The notes: generated from the sequence alone by a model not told the origin. 64,000 nucleotides of DNA from G963663615 sp963663615 (GCA_963663615.1 OY760517.1:1488001-1552000), one strand, 5' to 3'. Shown: positions 8,689 to 18,601, counted from the first letter of the stretch. Numbers and translations: made by a program.

Positions 8689-11292
8689 ATGTTAGATAAA
8701 ACGAAATTATTTCTAATTCTAATATTGTTTACTTCCAGTATCTTTTCGCAAAATATTGCAGACATTACCATTTCAAATCATATTGAACCTTTCAAAGCTT
8801 TGGATGATAATTATATACAAGGACCAGTTTCCAAGCCTGGTTTGGTTTCTCTAAAAAGCGGTACCTCACTTGTAACTTATGATCCCGGTGTCGAAATCAA
8901 TTCGTTGAAAGCTAGAATTTTTGCCAAAGACAGTACTTTATTATATGAAAAGACTAAAAGTTATGATGATTTTGGTTCGTTCAGAATAAGAGACCTCTGT
9001 ACCAATAATAATGATATGTTCCTGCTCTCCTGGTCTGAAACAGATGCCGATACCGAAAAATTCTTTGTGGAGGTAATTGATAGTTCGGGAAATATATTGC
9101 TTGAAGATTATATTGTTTTTCAAACTGATGCAATATATTTCGATATAAAGGCTTTTTTTACCCCCGATAACTATATCGTTTATTCATGGTATTCTAATGT
9201 TGGTAATGATTCAGAAGGATATTGTCGCTACTTTGATCCGTTTACCAAAACGTTGTATGACCCAATATTGCTTTATGATGGATGGTTAGATACAGATCAG
9301 TTGCTATCCGAGGTCGATAATAATAATAATTTGAAGATTATTAGAAGAGTGGGTCCATCCTTTTATTCGTACAGCTGTAGCAAAGATTCATTACTGCATG
9401 CTGATTATTATCGCTTTTTTCTTTATGACTACGATGATGATGATAACGAAATCTTTTATTTTATTGATGATTACTCGAAAAACTGGCTGTTAATAAAAGA
9501 AAGGAATGGAGGTCCCTACAATTTAGTACTCTATAAATTTAGTGAGAATTTTGATTCCCTTGAAACTACAAGTACTATTGTATCAGACATACGGCATGCT
9601 GCAATTCCATTTATTAGTTTTGAGGAAGATTCTGTAATGATATCATATGGTACCGCATATCCCGCTAACAGTTTGGTATTCGGAAAGTCAGATACCTCCG
9701 CAGTTTTTAATTCGTTTACTACCCTAATAGAGGATTATGATTATCGAAATAAAGTTTCTTTTGTTTCAGATGGGCTTGTAGTACATCAATATTACTCCAA
9801 TTTATGTCATATTACCAGAATGAACTATAATGGTGATATATTTGAAGAGCATCTGACAGCTACCAATGTTATTACAGTTAATCCAAGTTATGAAAATGTT
9901 ACTTTTAGTGATTTCGGTAAAACAATGCTTCTCTTTACGAGAATGGAATATGGTGGTAATTCAAGGCATTGTTATATCATTTTTGATGATGAGGGGAATG
10001 TTCTAAAAGATGAAACGACTTTTGTAGAGGTAGGTGACCAAAGTTATAAAACAATGTTTGATGGATGCTTTATTGATGAAAACAGGTTTTTGATTTCCTG
10101 GGTTGAATCAAATAGTCTCTCTATGAAGAGTCAGAAGGTTAGGATTTTTAGCCTCGATAATGATTCACTAAGTTATGATCTGACTATTGCCGAAAATATG
10201 AGCGATATTTACGGTATTTCAAAACCTCAGATTATTTCGGATAGTATTGCCACAATTGCATTTAATGTTAAAAATGAAGAAGATTATGCGAATTTGTACT
10301 ATTCGGTTATTAATCTGAATAGTTATACTGCAAGTGAACCGATAATTGTAAATAAACAATTAACTTATCCCAGTTATTTCGATTATTATCCTCAATATGA
10401 TGTTAATAGTAATGGTGACGGAATTGCTGTATGGACGGATGTTCGTGAACTTCCATCAAGAAAAATTTATGCAAGAAGATTTGGTCAAGATGGGTTACCG
10501 CTTGCCGACTCTGTTGAATTATTAACTAATTGGAATCCTAATGATAGGGAAGTAGTTGTTCAGGGATTATCATTGAATGACGACTTATCCATGACTTTTA
10601 CTACAATTGATTCCTGGCAATTCTACAGAATTTATTATGTAAATCAGAATGGTTCACAACAATATGAAGAAGAGACTTTTTTACAAAGGGACCCTTTAAT
10701 TGATCCGCCACCTTATTATAACCTCCATCTATTTAATGACCAATATGATAGAGAGTCAATTCATTTTCAAAATAATTATGTAAAAGAAGATTATTGTGTT
10801 TTGGCAACTCCAAATAATACAGCTCTATTTGTTAAAAAATTTGATATGAAGACTGATCCGGAAGAATCAATTATTTCCGCAAAAGGAAGAATTTATGATG
10901 ATAAAATTTATTCGGTCCAGTATATTCGTAATCCAGAATTTAGTGGTTCGTACATTCAATACAGATGCGATACTTATGAAAAACAATTCATTACGGATTT
11001 AGAAACTGCTACCCCTGAAAACTTTTTTATGCTAAGCAACTACCCAAATCCTTTTAACCCGGAAACAACTATAAGGTTTAACTTGCCTGATGCCGGAAAT
11101 GCAAAGCTAACTGTTTATAATGTACTTGGTGAACAGGTAGCTAACCTTGTTAGCCGCGAACTGAAAGCAGGGCAGCATAATGTTACGTTCAATGCAACAA
11201 ACCTGGCTTCCGGTGTTTACATAGCCCGCCTCGATTTTGATAGCGGTAGTGAAGCTATGAATAAAACAATAAAAATGTTGGTACTTAAGTAA
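8689..11292 (+). CDS. Large T9SS-secreted protein
   Basis: 867 residues. The signal peptide (LFLILILFTSSIFS) starts at the ATG at 8689, which has GGGGAGG 7 bases upstream; an earlier in-frame ATG at 8629 has no such site. The body (residues ~25-770) is a long string of short beta segments with repeated patterns such as SWSETDADTEK and DVNSNGDGIAVWTDVRE, suggesting a beta-propeller. The last ~90 residues are a type A T9SS sorting domain (NYPNPFNPETTIRFNLP, LTVYNVLGEQVANLV, LASGVYIARLDF). The protein should cross the outer membrane by T9SS. Ligand or enzymatic role unknown. The gene at 11422-14061 is a paralogue. Confidence 0.8.
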   Translation: MLDKTKLFLILILFTSSIFSQNIADITISNHIEPFKALDDNYIQGPVSKPGLVSLKSGTSLVTYDPGVEINSLKARIFAKDSTLLYEKTKSYDDFGSFRIRDLCTNNNDMFLLSWSETDADTEKFFVEVIDSSGNILLEDYIVFQTDAIYFDIKAFFTPDNYIVYSWYSNVGNDSEGYCRYFDPFTKTLYDPILLYDGWLDTDQLLSEVDNNNNLKIIRRVGPSFYSYSCSKDSLLHADYYRFFLYDYDDDDNEIFYFIDDYSKNWLLIKERNGGPYNLVLYKFSENFDSLETTSTIVSDIRHAAIPFISFEEDSVMISYGTAYPANSLVFGKSDTSAVFNSFTTLIEDYDYRNKVSFVSDGLVVHQYYSNLCHITRMNYNGDIFEEHLTATNVITVNPSYENVTFSDFGKTMLLFTRMEYGGNSRHCYIIFDDEGNVLKDETTFVEVGDQSYKTMFDGCFIDENRFLISWVESNSLSMKSQKVRIFSLDNDSLSYDLTIAENMSDIYGISKPQIISDSIATIAFNVKNEEDYANLYYSVINLNSYTASEPIIVNKQLTYPSYFDYYPQYDVNSNGDGIAVWTDVRELPSRKIYARRFGQDGLPLADSVELLTNWNPNDREVVVQGLSLNDDLSMTFTTIDSWQFYRIYYVNQNGSQQYEEETFLQRDPLIDPPPYYNLHLFNDQYDRESIHFQNNYVKEDYCVLATPNNTALFVKKFDMKTDPEESIISAKGRIYDDKIYSVQYIRNPEFSGSYIQYRCDTYEKQFITDLETATPENFFMLSNYPNPFNPETTIRFNLPDAGNAKLTVYNVLGEQVANLVSRELKAGQHNVTFNATNLASGVYIARLDFDSGSEAMNKTIKMLVLK
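11011..11292 (+). repeat. T9SS-tail DNA repeat, copy 1
   Basis: 282 bases encoding the sorting domain. It is nearly identical to 13780-14061, with one mismatch in the first ~140 bases and scattered differences after that. The preceding coding sequences are much more diverged. Confidence 0.9.
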
Positions 11293-11421
11293 AAGTAATC
11301 GATATATATTAGGGGGGATGGAGTTAATTTTGGGGACTATTTTTTCCCTATTTAATTAATGGGATTGATTCGTAGAGGAATAAACTTATATTTCAAGGTG
11401 ATTTTTAAAAAAGGAAAAGAA

Positions 11422-14061
11422 ATGAAGAGGTATGTTTTATTAATCAGCTTTTTGATTTTCGGTTTATTTACAATTAGCTATTCTCAAACAATCGTAGACC
11501 TAAATATTAATTCTGTTCAGGATCCGATAACTTTATTGAGGGGTGTCCCTGTATATGGTGAACATAATTCTCCAACAATTGAATGTCTTGAGAATGGTAC
11601 AATTCTAAATATTTGTTCAAGAAGTTCGGATTTTGATACCATTCGTGCGACAATGATTAATAGAAACGGAGATATTTTGTATAAATCTGCAAAATACGGT
11701 TTTATAAATCAGAGTAACGATAATTATGGGAGAATGGCTTCTAATAAAAAGGACTTATTTGCGTATTTAAGGTCACCATTTATAAGCAGTTCCTCCAAAC
11801 TATTAATGGATGTAATTGATAGCAATGGTACTGTTTTGGTAGATAATTTTGAAATTATTTCTGACAATGAGAACCTTTTAGACCCTTTAAGTATAAATTT
11901 CATTTCAAGTAAGAATATTATTGTTATTTACCAAACACTTGAAGGACCATTCGAAAGTACAACATACAGTATTAATGTTAATTTTAGTACTGGTGAGGTT
12001 AGTGAGCCCAAGCTACTGATTAATGATTCGTATAGCATTCATAGATTTGTTACTTTTTTTAATAATGATCAACTTAAATATATCTATTACAGATATGACA
12101 ATAACAAAATTTATGGGAATATACTTTATGAAGATTCTCTTCTGTACGAAGAACCGAAAGCTCTATTGGAAAATATTTACCCTGAAGGAGATAAAATATA
12201 CCTATCTTTAAATGGTGATAATGAATACACATATATTGTTTATAATTATTTTAGTGAAGAGAATCGTAATACCGATGTATATAAATTTAATGATAATCTT
12301 TCACAATTTATTAACAAAAATACGCTGGACTTTAATTTTCATAATTTTCATTTCAAAACTAAATTATTTATAAATGATTCATTCTACTTTACTTTTACTA
12401 TTAAAGAAAATGATTCATTAAAAGTTTATTATGGTAAAACAAATAGTAATTTTGACTTGATTGGAGACTACAAACTTTTAGCTTCCGGTTTGAATAATAA
12501 TCAAAATTTAGATCCAGGATATTCAGATGTAGATTTCACGGGAACTGAATTTGCCGTTGCGTATAAGAACAACCTGCCAGTATTTCAGAGATTGGTTGAT
12601 CTGGATGGCAATACTTTAGTTGAAGCTGTTGCAGACGAATACTATAAATATATAGACTTGCCAAAAGTAGAAAATGTTGCTTTCAGAGATGATGGTGCTT
12701 CAATGATGTTTTATTCTAGAAACAATGGTAAGGAGTCAAAACCATTTGCCTCATTTATTGATAAGGATGGATTTGAGGATAATCCTCCAATAGAGTTTCT
12801 TGAAGACTTTAATAAAGATACTTTATTGTCATATTTCAATGGTGAATTCATTAGTGATAGTTTGGTGGTTGCAGTTTGGAATGAACATATTGAGTCTCAG
12901 GGAAATTGGGCTAAAATAGGTCTTATTAATATATATACAAATAATCTTGTGAAGTCACTTACTTTGACTGAGGAAAGTTTGTATGATACTAAACCAATAG
13001 TTAAAGTTCTAACTGACTCTGTTGTAGCGATAACATGCACTTACTTTAGTAGCAATAAACAGGCTTATTTTTACTCATATAATGTTTATTCAAATAGTCT
13101 TGGTACGCCTGTTCTGATCGATAATCAAGATAATTATAGCGGAGAAATTTTCCCATATACGGCTATTGATGAAAACGGTGCAGGTTGTGTATTCTGGACA
13201 GATTTAAGCACTGATGGAACAGATACTTCAAAAATATTGGCACGAAGATTTTCATCAAAAGGTGAGTTTCTAGATAACTATCCTTATACCTTTTATTCAA
13301 ATGATGAAGGACTAAAAATTAAGCTTGCTTCAGTTGAATATGGTGAAGAGAGCGAACTTTTTTTCTCAACAATTGAGAACAAAACACAACTATTTTTAAG
13401 AAATTTTAACAACAATGGGGAATTACAGAGAGAGCCAATAAATATTTATTCACATAACTCTAATTTTAATTATTTAAATAATTTTATTTCATCTTCATAT
13501 TCCGGTGGAAATGGATTATTTAGTTTTAAGGAGTATTTGAATGAGCAGTTTAATATAATCCTGGCGACAAATGATGAGTTATATTTCGTGAAAAAATATT
13601 TTATTATAAATGATAATGATATACCTGTGAATGGATCATTCAGCAAGATTATTGGTAACAAAGTTTATTCTTTTGCTAATGTAGGTATTACTGATAAATT
13701 TGATATTACTAGTTCTGTACAATTTAGAGTTGATAGTTTTAGTGTGGTTACTTCGACGTCAGTAGTAAAAGACGATAATACCCCTGAAAACTTTTTTATG
13801 CTAAGCAACTACCCAAATCCTTTTAACCCGGAAACGACTATAAGGTTTAACTTGCCTGATGCCGGAAATGCAAAGCTAACTGTTTATAATGTACTTGGTG
13901 AACAGGTAGCAAACCTTGTAAACCGTGAACTCGAAGCAGGGCAGCATAATGTTAAATTTAATGCAGCAAACCTGGCTTCCGGTGTTTACATTGCCCGCCT
14001 CGATTTTGATAGCGGCAGCCAAGCAATGAACAAAACAATTAAAATGCTGGTGCTTAAGTAA
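11422..14061 (+). CDS. Large T9SS-secreted protein, paralogue of the preceding gene
   Basis: 879 residues. I place the start at the ATG at 11422, with AAGGAAAAG upstream and a signal peptide MKRYVLLISFLIFGLFTIS; the earlier in-frame ATG at 11359 adds a basic, unlikely leader. The overall plan matches the protein at 8689: similar opening (the segment around VDLNINSVQDPITLL), repeated beta segments (for example YTAIDENGAGCVFWTDLS matching YDVNSNGDGIAVWTDVRE), and the same type A sorting domain. The body has diverged while the tail stayed almost identical, pointing to duplication followed by tail homogenisation. Function beyond surface export or secretion is unknown. Confidence 0.8.
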   Translation: MKRYVLLISFLIFGLFTISYSQTIVDLNINSVQDPITLLRGVPVYGEHNSPTIECLENGTILNICSRSSDFDTIRATMINRNGDILYKSAKYGFINQSNDNYGRMASNKKDLFAYLRSPFISSSSKLLMDVIDSNGTVLVDNFEIISDNENLLDPLSINFISSKNIIVIYQTLEGPFESTTYSINVNFSTGEVSEPKLLINDSYSIHRFVTFFNNDQLKYIYYRYDNNKIYGNILYEDSLLYEEPKALLENIYPEGDKIYLSLNGDNEYTYIVYNYFSEENRNTDVYKFNDNLSQFINKNTLDFNFHNFHFKTKLFINDSFYFTFTIKENDSLKVYYGKTNSNFDLIGDYKLLASGLNNNQNLDPGYSDVDFTGTEFAVAYKNNLPVFQRLVDLDGNTLVEAVADEYYKYIDLPKVENVAFRDDGASMMFYSRNNGKESKPFASFIDKDGFEDNPPIEFLEDFNKDTLLSYFNGEFISDSLVVAVWNEHIESQGNWAKIGLINIYTNNLVKSLTLTEESLYDTKPIVKVLTDSVVAITCTYFSSNKQAYFYSYNVYSNSLGTPVLIDNQDNYSGEIFPYTAIDENGAGCVFWTDLSTDGTDTSKILARRFSSKGEFLDNYPYTFYSNDEGLKIKLASVEYGEESELFFSTIENKTQLFLRNFNNNGELQREPINIYSHNSNFNYLNNFISSSYSGGNGLFSFKEYLNEQFNIILATNDELYFVKKYFIINDNDIPVNGSFSKIIGNKVYSFANVGITDKFDITSSVQFRVDSFSVVTSTSVVKDDNTPENFFMLSNYPNPFNPETTIRFNLPDAGNAKLTVYNVLGEQVANLVNRELEAGQHNVKFNAANLASGVYIARLDFDSGSQAMNKTIKMLVLK
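13780..14061 (+). repeat. T9SS-tail DNA repeat, copy 2
   Basis: Second copy of the 282-base sorting-domain block, at exactly the same reading phase and length as 11011-11292. Confidence 0.9.
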
Positions 14062-14075
14062 ATCTTATTATTCAA

Positions 14076-14107
14076 ACATCGGAGGTTTGTATTTTTACCT
14101 CCGATGT
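14076..14107. terminator. Bidirectional hairpin between convergent genes
   Basis: ACATCGGAGGT (14076-14086) and ACCTCCGATGT (14097-14107) form an 11-bp perfect stem with a 10-base T-rich loop. It lies between the T9SS gene and the convergent small gene at 14115. Confidence 0.7.
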
Positions 14108-14114
14108 GAATTAA

Positions 14115-14321
14115 CTATAATTGCTTTTCAACTTCTTCAAGGGCTTTTTGGGCTGCTTCTGCTGCTTTTTTTACTCCTCGCATAAAATTATCAGTGGCTG
14201 TTTTAACTGCTGCCGGATTATCTCCATGACCGTAGTGTTCAACATATACTTTAAATTTCTGCCCAACAATACTTTTGTAAGTTTGTTCAATGGTATCTTT
14301 GGTAAGTTCCTTGTAATTCAT
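14115..14321 (-). CDS. Small helical protein, unknown function
   Basis: 68 residues: an acidic/basic N-terminal part and an Ala/Lys/Glu-rich C-terminal amphipathic helix (GVKKAAEAAQKALEEVEKQL). It has no signal peptide and no cysteines, so it is likely cytoplasmic. GGAAC precedes the ATG. The opposite strand also has an open frame here, but it would encode a Phe/Cys-rich product without a ribosome site, so the minus strand is preferred. Family not recognised. Confidence 0.55.
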   Translation of the reverse strand: MNYKELTKDTIEQTYKSIVGQKFKVYVEHYGHGDNPAAVKTATDNFMRGVKKAAEAAQKALEEVEKQL

Positions 14322-14375
14322 TTTTGCGTTCCATATTCAAATTATTAAATTATATATTGCAAACTTAAAATAAAA

Positions 14376-14410
14376 ATTGAAAAACTGTATCTGTAACTTT
14401 TTTATTTTTG
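14376..14410 (+). promoter_or_regulatory. Promoter of the ABC exporter pair
   Basis: The -7 box TATTTTTG (14403-14410) matches TAnnTTTG fully, and ATTG at 14376-14379 lies 23 bases upstream in the -33 position. The start codon is 28 bases downstream of the box. Confidence 0.45.
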
Positions 14411-14438
14411 TACGTCTAAGAGAAAAACAAAGGGAAAT

Positions 14439-15371
14439 ATGTACGCTGTTGAAACTGTTGATTTAAGAAAAGAATTTACTTCGCTCACGAGCAAAAGTGT
14501 TGTAGCGTTAAAAGGATTATCTCTTAATGTTGAAGAGGGTAAGGTTTTTGGCTTACTTGGTCCCAATGGAGCAGGTAAAACAACTCTGGTTAAAATAATG
14601 CTGGGTATAACACATCGCACAAGTGGTATTGCCAAGCTTCTGGGGCAGGATGTATCTGATTATAGAATACGCAAACAGGTAGGGTATTTACCAGAAAATC
14701 ACAAGTATCCGCCTTTTATGAGTGGATTTGAGATATTAAAATTTTTTGGCGATTTGAGTGGAAACCTTGATAAAAATGTAAATAAGCGTATTGACGAGTT
14801 GCTGGATACTGTTGGTATGTTAAAATGGAAAAAGATGAAAGCCGGAAAGTATTCAAAGGGTATGCTGCAGCGAATGGGACTCGCACAGGCATTAATTAGC
14901 AATCCGGATATTATTTTTCTTGATGAACCAACTGATGGTGTTGATCCTATAGGTAGAAAGGAAATAAGGGATATTCTGAATGTGTTAAAAGATCAGGGTA
15001 AAACTATTTTTCTAAATAGTCATCTGCTTAGCGAAGTTGAGCTTATTTGTGATAATGTTGCAATCCTAAACAAAGGCGTATTGGTAAAACAGGGTACAGT
15101 TAATGAAATTACATCCTCAGGTACGGAATACCTGGTTGAATATGAAAACCATGTTGGCAAAAAGTTGAATGAAGTTTTAGCTGATGTAAAAGGTTTGGGT
15201 AAAATTGACAGGGATCATTTTGAAGTTAATATAAAAGACAATCTGGAGCTTAATTTTCTTATTGACAAGCTACGGAGCAACGAAATAACAATTGTTGAAG
15301 TGAAGAAAATTAAAAATTCGCTGGAAGATATGTTTGTAACACTGATTAAAGAAAATGAAGAGGCAAAATAG
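14439..15371 (+). CDS. ABC transporter ATP-binding protein
   Basis: 310 residues with one complete ABC domain: Walker A GPNGAGKTT (residues ~43-51), signature YSKGMLQRMGLA in place of LSGGQ, Walker B IIFLDEPTDGVDP, and the switch His in LNSHLLSE. A ~90-residue C-terminal extension is typical of the CcmA/NatA group that pairs with a separate exporter permease. The permease gene follows with a one-base overlap, so the two are translationally coupled. The transported substrate cannot be told. Confidence 0.9.
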   Translation: MYAVETVDLRKEFTSLTSKSVVALKGLSLNVEEGKVFGLLGPNGAGKTTLVKIMLGITHRTSGIAKLLGQDVSDYRIRKQVGYLPENHKYPPFMSGFEILKFFGDLSGNLDKNVNKRIDELLDTVGMLKWKKMKAGKYSKGMLQRMGLAQALISNPDIIFLDEPTDGVDPIGRKEIRDILNVLKDQGKTIFLNSHLLSEVELICDNVAILNKGVLVKQGTVNEITSSGTEYLVEYENHVGKKLNEVLADVKGLGKIDRDHFEVNIKDNLELNFLIDKLRSNEITIVEVKKIKNSLEDMFVTLIKENEEAK

Positions 15372-16198
15372 TGAAAAATATATTCCTGATTTCAAGATTT
15401 ACTTTTAGAGAATCGTTATCCAAGAAAACGTTCCTAACCTTTTTTGGACTTTCATCAATTATTCTACTAATACTTATTGGACTTATTGCTGCATTTGGTG
15501 TTGACGATCTGGTTAACTCTTTTCAGGGCAAACAAAGAATTAACGGGGAACTTGTAGATGTTAAGGATTTTATTGTTTACCGGGTTAAGGATTTCTTTAT
15601 TGCTCCGCTTTATGGGGTAGGTTTATTCTTCTCAATATTTTCAGTATCAGGGCTAATTCCATCGATGCTTGAAAAGGGTAATATCGATGTTTTTCTCTCA
15701 AAACCAATATCACGCGGACAGTTAATTTTGGGTAAATTTTTTGGTGGTATTTTTATTGTATTCGTTAATATAGCTTACTTTGTTGGAGGTATCTGGTTAC
15801 TACTCGGATTAAAATTTGGTATTTGGGAATCTGCGTTTTTACTAACAATTGGTACAATTACAATAGCGTTTGCGGTTTTATATTCACTCGTTATATTGGG
15901 TGGTATATTAACTCGCAGCTCTGTTTTGGCTATGATGCTTTCCATATTAATATTTTTGGCAATATCCCCGGCATTAAGGTACAGGGAGCAAATATATGAA
16001 CTTATAAATGGTACGTGGCAATTTATATTGGATACTCTGTACTATATTTTTCCAAAAACTTCGGAATTATTTACCATCACGATTGATCTATCGAATGGAA
16101 ATGGCATATTTAGCTGGCAGCCAATAATTACTTCGCTTCTGTTTATGATTCTCACTTTGGCTTTATCGATTACTATTTTTAGTAAAAAAGATTATTAA
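15371..16198 (+). CDS. ABC-2 type transporter permease
   Basis: 275 residues from a GTG that shares its G with the TAG stop of the ATPase gene; GAGG lies 6 bases upstream. It has six predicted membrane helices, the first at about 21-43 and the last at 250-268. A soluble loop after helix 1 (DLVNSFQGKQRINGELVDVKD) and a MLEKGNIDVFLSKPISRG coupling segment are typical of ABC-2 permeases of the NosY/ABC2_membrane_4 group. It partners the ATPase at 14439. No accessory periplasmic subunit is nearby. Confidence 0.85.
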   Translation: MKNIFLISRFTFRESLSKKTFLTFFGLSSIILLILIGLIAAFGVDDLVNSFQGKQRINGELVDVKDFIVYRVKDFFIAPLYGVGLFFSIFSVSGLIPSMLEKGNIDVFLSKPISRGQLILGKFFGGIFIVFVNIAYFVGGIWLLLGLKFGIWESAFLLTIGTITIAFAVLYSLVILGGILTRSSVLAMMLSILIFLAISPALRYREQIYELINGTWQFILDTLYYIFPKTSELFTITIDLSNGNGIFSWQPIITSLLFMILTLALSITIFSKKDY

Positions 16199-16368
16199 AA
16201 AGGGCTAAAAATTCCATAATTATTACTATTTTTGCATGGTATAATTATTGCAACTGTAAGAATAAGGTGGACAAGAATGTCTAAATTTTATTCTTTCTTA
16301 ACAGAATTACGCCTTATAAAATGATATAATTGTACTATTTGGAAATCAATATAAATTATGGATAAACG

Positions 16369-17301
16369 ATGAGTGAAAATTTAAAATTAGAAGACCTCCT
16401 CGAAGATAAAGGGAAGGCAGAAGATTCGAGCAGAATTGAGAATGTTGCTATTATCGGTGCTGGTGTTATGGGGCAGGGTATTGCCCAGACTGTTTCAGCA
16501 GCCGGACTTGATGCTGTAATCATTGAAAAGGATGAAGCTCAGCTTGAAGCAGCCAAAAAACAGCTTCAGGCTGGTATGGAAAGAGAGATTGCCAGATGGG
16601 CTATGACTGGTAGCGAAATGAAAGCTATTCTTAGCCGAATTAAATGGTCTCTTGATATTGCTGAAGTTCAGGATGCTGATCTTGTTATTGAAGCAGTTGA
16701 AGAAAATCATGAACTAAAATGTGGCATATTTAAACAGTTGGATGAAATTGCACAGGACGATACAATATTTATTTCTAACACTTCAACTTTAAGTTTAACT
16801 AAAATTGCCGAATGTACTGGCAGAAAAGATAAAATTATTGGTATGCACTTCCAAAATCCGGTACCAAAAGTAGCTTTGGTTGAATTGGTTCGTGGTCTTG
16901 AAACTTCCGATGAAACTGTTGATAAAATGAAAGGTTTCGCCAAGAAGATTAAAAAGACTGCTGTTGAAGTTTATGAGTATCCCGGTTTTGTTACAACTCG
17001 TGCTATTGTTCCGCTTCTTAACGAAGCTATGTATATTCTTCTTGAAGGTGTTGCATCTGCCGAAGATATTGATACCGCATTAAAACTTGGTTATGGTTTC
17101 CAGTCTGGTCCTTTGGAAATGGCTGATTCAATGGGTCTTGATGAAGTATTAGCCTGGATGGAACAGATGTGGAATCAGCTTGGTGAACCACGCTACAGAC
17201 CTTGTCCGCTTCTTAGAAAGCTTGTTCGTGAAAGAAAGCTTGGCAAAAAGACAGGTGAAGGTTTCTTCAAATATGATGCAGATGGTAAAAAAGTAAATTA
17301 A
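16369..17301 (+). CDS. 3-hydroxyacyl-CoA (3-hydroxybutyryl-CoA) dehydrogenase
   Basis: 310 residues, single-domain Hbd-type length plus a short acidic N-terminal extension. The NAD site GAGVMGQGIAQ is at residues ~30-40. The catalytic His is in GMHFQNPVP and the partner Glu in LVELV. The helical C-terminal domain includes LGYGFQSGPLEMAD. The conserved Asn after PGF is replaced: the segment reads PGFVTTR with Thr at 210, a variation whose effect is uncertain. It catalyses NAD(P)-dependent interconversion of 3-hydroxyacyl-CoA and 3-ketoacyl-CoA. Acetate kinase follows 15 bases later, suggesting a shared role in fermentation or fatty-acid breakdown to acetate. Confidence 0.85.
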   Translation: MSENLKLEDLLEDKGKAEDSSRIENVAIIGAGVMGQGIAQTVSAAGLDAVIIEKDEAQLEAAKKQLQAGMEREIARWAMTGSEMKAILSRIKWSLDIAEVQDADLVIEAVEENHELKCGIFKQLDEIAQDDTIFISNTSTLSLTKIAECTGRKDKIIGMHFQNPVPKVALVELVRGLETSDETVDKMKGFAKKIKKTAVEVYEYPGFVTTRAIVPLLNEAMYILLEGVASAEDIDTALKLGYGFQSGPLEMADSMGLDEVLAWMEQMWNQLGEPRYRPCPLLRKLVRERKLGKKTGEGFFKYDADGKKVN

Positions 17302-17316
17302 GATTCCGGGGAAAAA

Positions 17317-18531
17317 ATGAAAATATTAGTTTTAAATTGTGGTAGTTCTTCAATAAAATATCAGTTTATTAACACTGATGGCAGAGATGCTCTTGCTAAA
17401 GGTATTGTTGAAAGAATTGGTATGGGTAATGCTATCCTTACTCATAAACCAAAAGGTAAAGATAAAATTAAAATTGTTGGTGAAATTCTTGACCATACAA
17501 TTGCTATTGAATATGTGCTTGCTGTGTTAATGAGCAAAAACCATGGTGTTATTAAAGACAGAAGCGAAATTGATGCTGTTGGACATCGTGTTGTTCATGG
17601 TGGCGAAACTTTCTCCGGTTCTGTACTTATTACCGAGCAGGTTCTTAAAGCACTAAATGATAATATTGAGCTTGCACCGCTTCACAACCCCCCTAACATT
17701 AAAGGTATTGAAGCTGTTACAGCCAATATGCCTGCTACTCCTCAGTGTGGTGTGTTTGATACTTCTTTCCACCAGACTATGCCTGATTATGCTTACTTGT
17801 ATGGTATTCCTTATGAGCTTTACAAACGTCATAAAATTAGAAGATACGGTTTCCACGGTACTTCTCACAGATTTGTTTCAGCTAGATGTGCCGAAATTAT
17901 GGGTAAACCAATTGAAGAGCTTAAAATAGTTACTGCTCACCTTGGTAATGGTGCTTCAATGGCTGCTGTTAAATATGGTAAATCTGTTGATACTTCAATG
18001 GGCTTTACTCCGCTTGAAGGTTTGCTTATGGGTACTCGTTCAGGTGATATGGACCCTTCACTTATTACCTACATTATGGGTAAGGAAGATCTTAACATGG
18101 CTGAAATTAATACTCTGCTTAACAAACATAGCGGACTTATTGGTATTAGCCAGCAGAGTAATGATATGCGCGAAATTGAAGAAGGTTATGAAAAAGGTGA
18201 TGAAAGATGTACCACAGCCTTTAATGTATTCAATTACCGCATTCGTAAATACGTTGCCGGATATGCTGCTGCAATGGGTGGTGTTGATGCTGTTGTGTTT
18301 ACCGGTGGTATTGGCGAAAACTCTTCTTTGGTTCGTGAACTTGTTTGTAAAGATATGGAATTTATGGGTATTGAGCTTGATACTGATAAAAATAGCAAAC
18401 CGGAAGGTGATTGTGAAATAACTACTGCTTCATCCAAATGTAAAGTGTTTAGAATTGCAACTGATGAAGAACTTGTTATTGCACTTGATACTGAGGAAAT
18501 TGTTAACAATCAGAAGAATGATATAAAATAA
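17317..18531 (+). CDS. ackA: Acetate kinase
   Basis: 404 residues, normal length. The ASKHA-fold motifs are in order: LNCGSSSIKYQ with the catalytic Asn7, HRVVHGG with the substrate Arg, GVFDTSFHQTMP with the catalytic Asp, RRYGFHGTSH with the catalytic His, AHLGNGASM and GTRSGDMDPS. It makes acetate and ATP from acetyl phosphate and ADP, or the reverse. No phosphotransacetylase gene is next to it. GGGG precedes the ATG, and a strong terminator follows. The length and the GTRSGDMDPS motif separate it from butyrate kinase. Confidence 0.97.
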   Translation: MKILVLNCGSSSIKYQFINTDGRDALAKGIVERIGMGNAILTHKPKGKDKIKIVGEILDHTIAIEYVLAVLMSKNHGVIKDRSEIDAVGHRVVHGGETFSGSVLITEQVLKALNDNIELAPLHNPPNIKGIEAVTANMPATPQCGVFDTSFHQTMPDYAYLYGIPYELYKRHKIRRYGFHGTSHRFVSARCAEIMGKPIEELKIVTAHLGNGASMAAVKYGKSVDTSMGFTPLEGLLMGTRSGDMDPSLITYIMGKEDLNMAEINTLLNKHSGLIGISQQSNDMREIEEGYEKGDERCTTAFNVFNYRIRKYVAGYAAAMGGVDAVVFTGGIGENSSLVRELVCKDMEFMGIELDTDKNSKPEGDCEITTASSKCKVFRIATDEELVIALDTEEIVNNQKNDIK

Positions 18532-18575
18532 TTTTACTTTGTGATGCATATAAAAATTGCAAATATATAACAGAA

Positions 18576-18601
18576 AGCCCACGAAAATCGTGGGCTTTTT
18601 T
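18576..18601 (+). terminator. Rho-independent terminator of ackA
   Basis: AGCCCACGA and TCGTGGGCT form a 9-bp perfect stem with an AAA loop, followed by TTTTT. Confidence 0.95.

Noticed and set aside
14121..14348. Plus-strand open frame opposite the small protein at 14115-14321
   Set aside because: The product would be Phe/Cys-rich with no ribosome site; the minus strand reads as a normal soluble helical protein.
17942..18421. 159-residue open frame inside ackA in another frame
   Set aside because: Shadow of the acetate kinase coding sequence; Leu/Trp/Val-rich product with no ribosome site.
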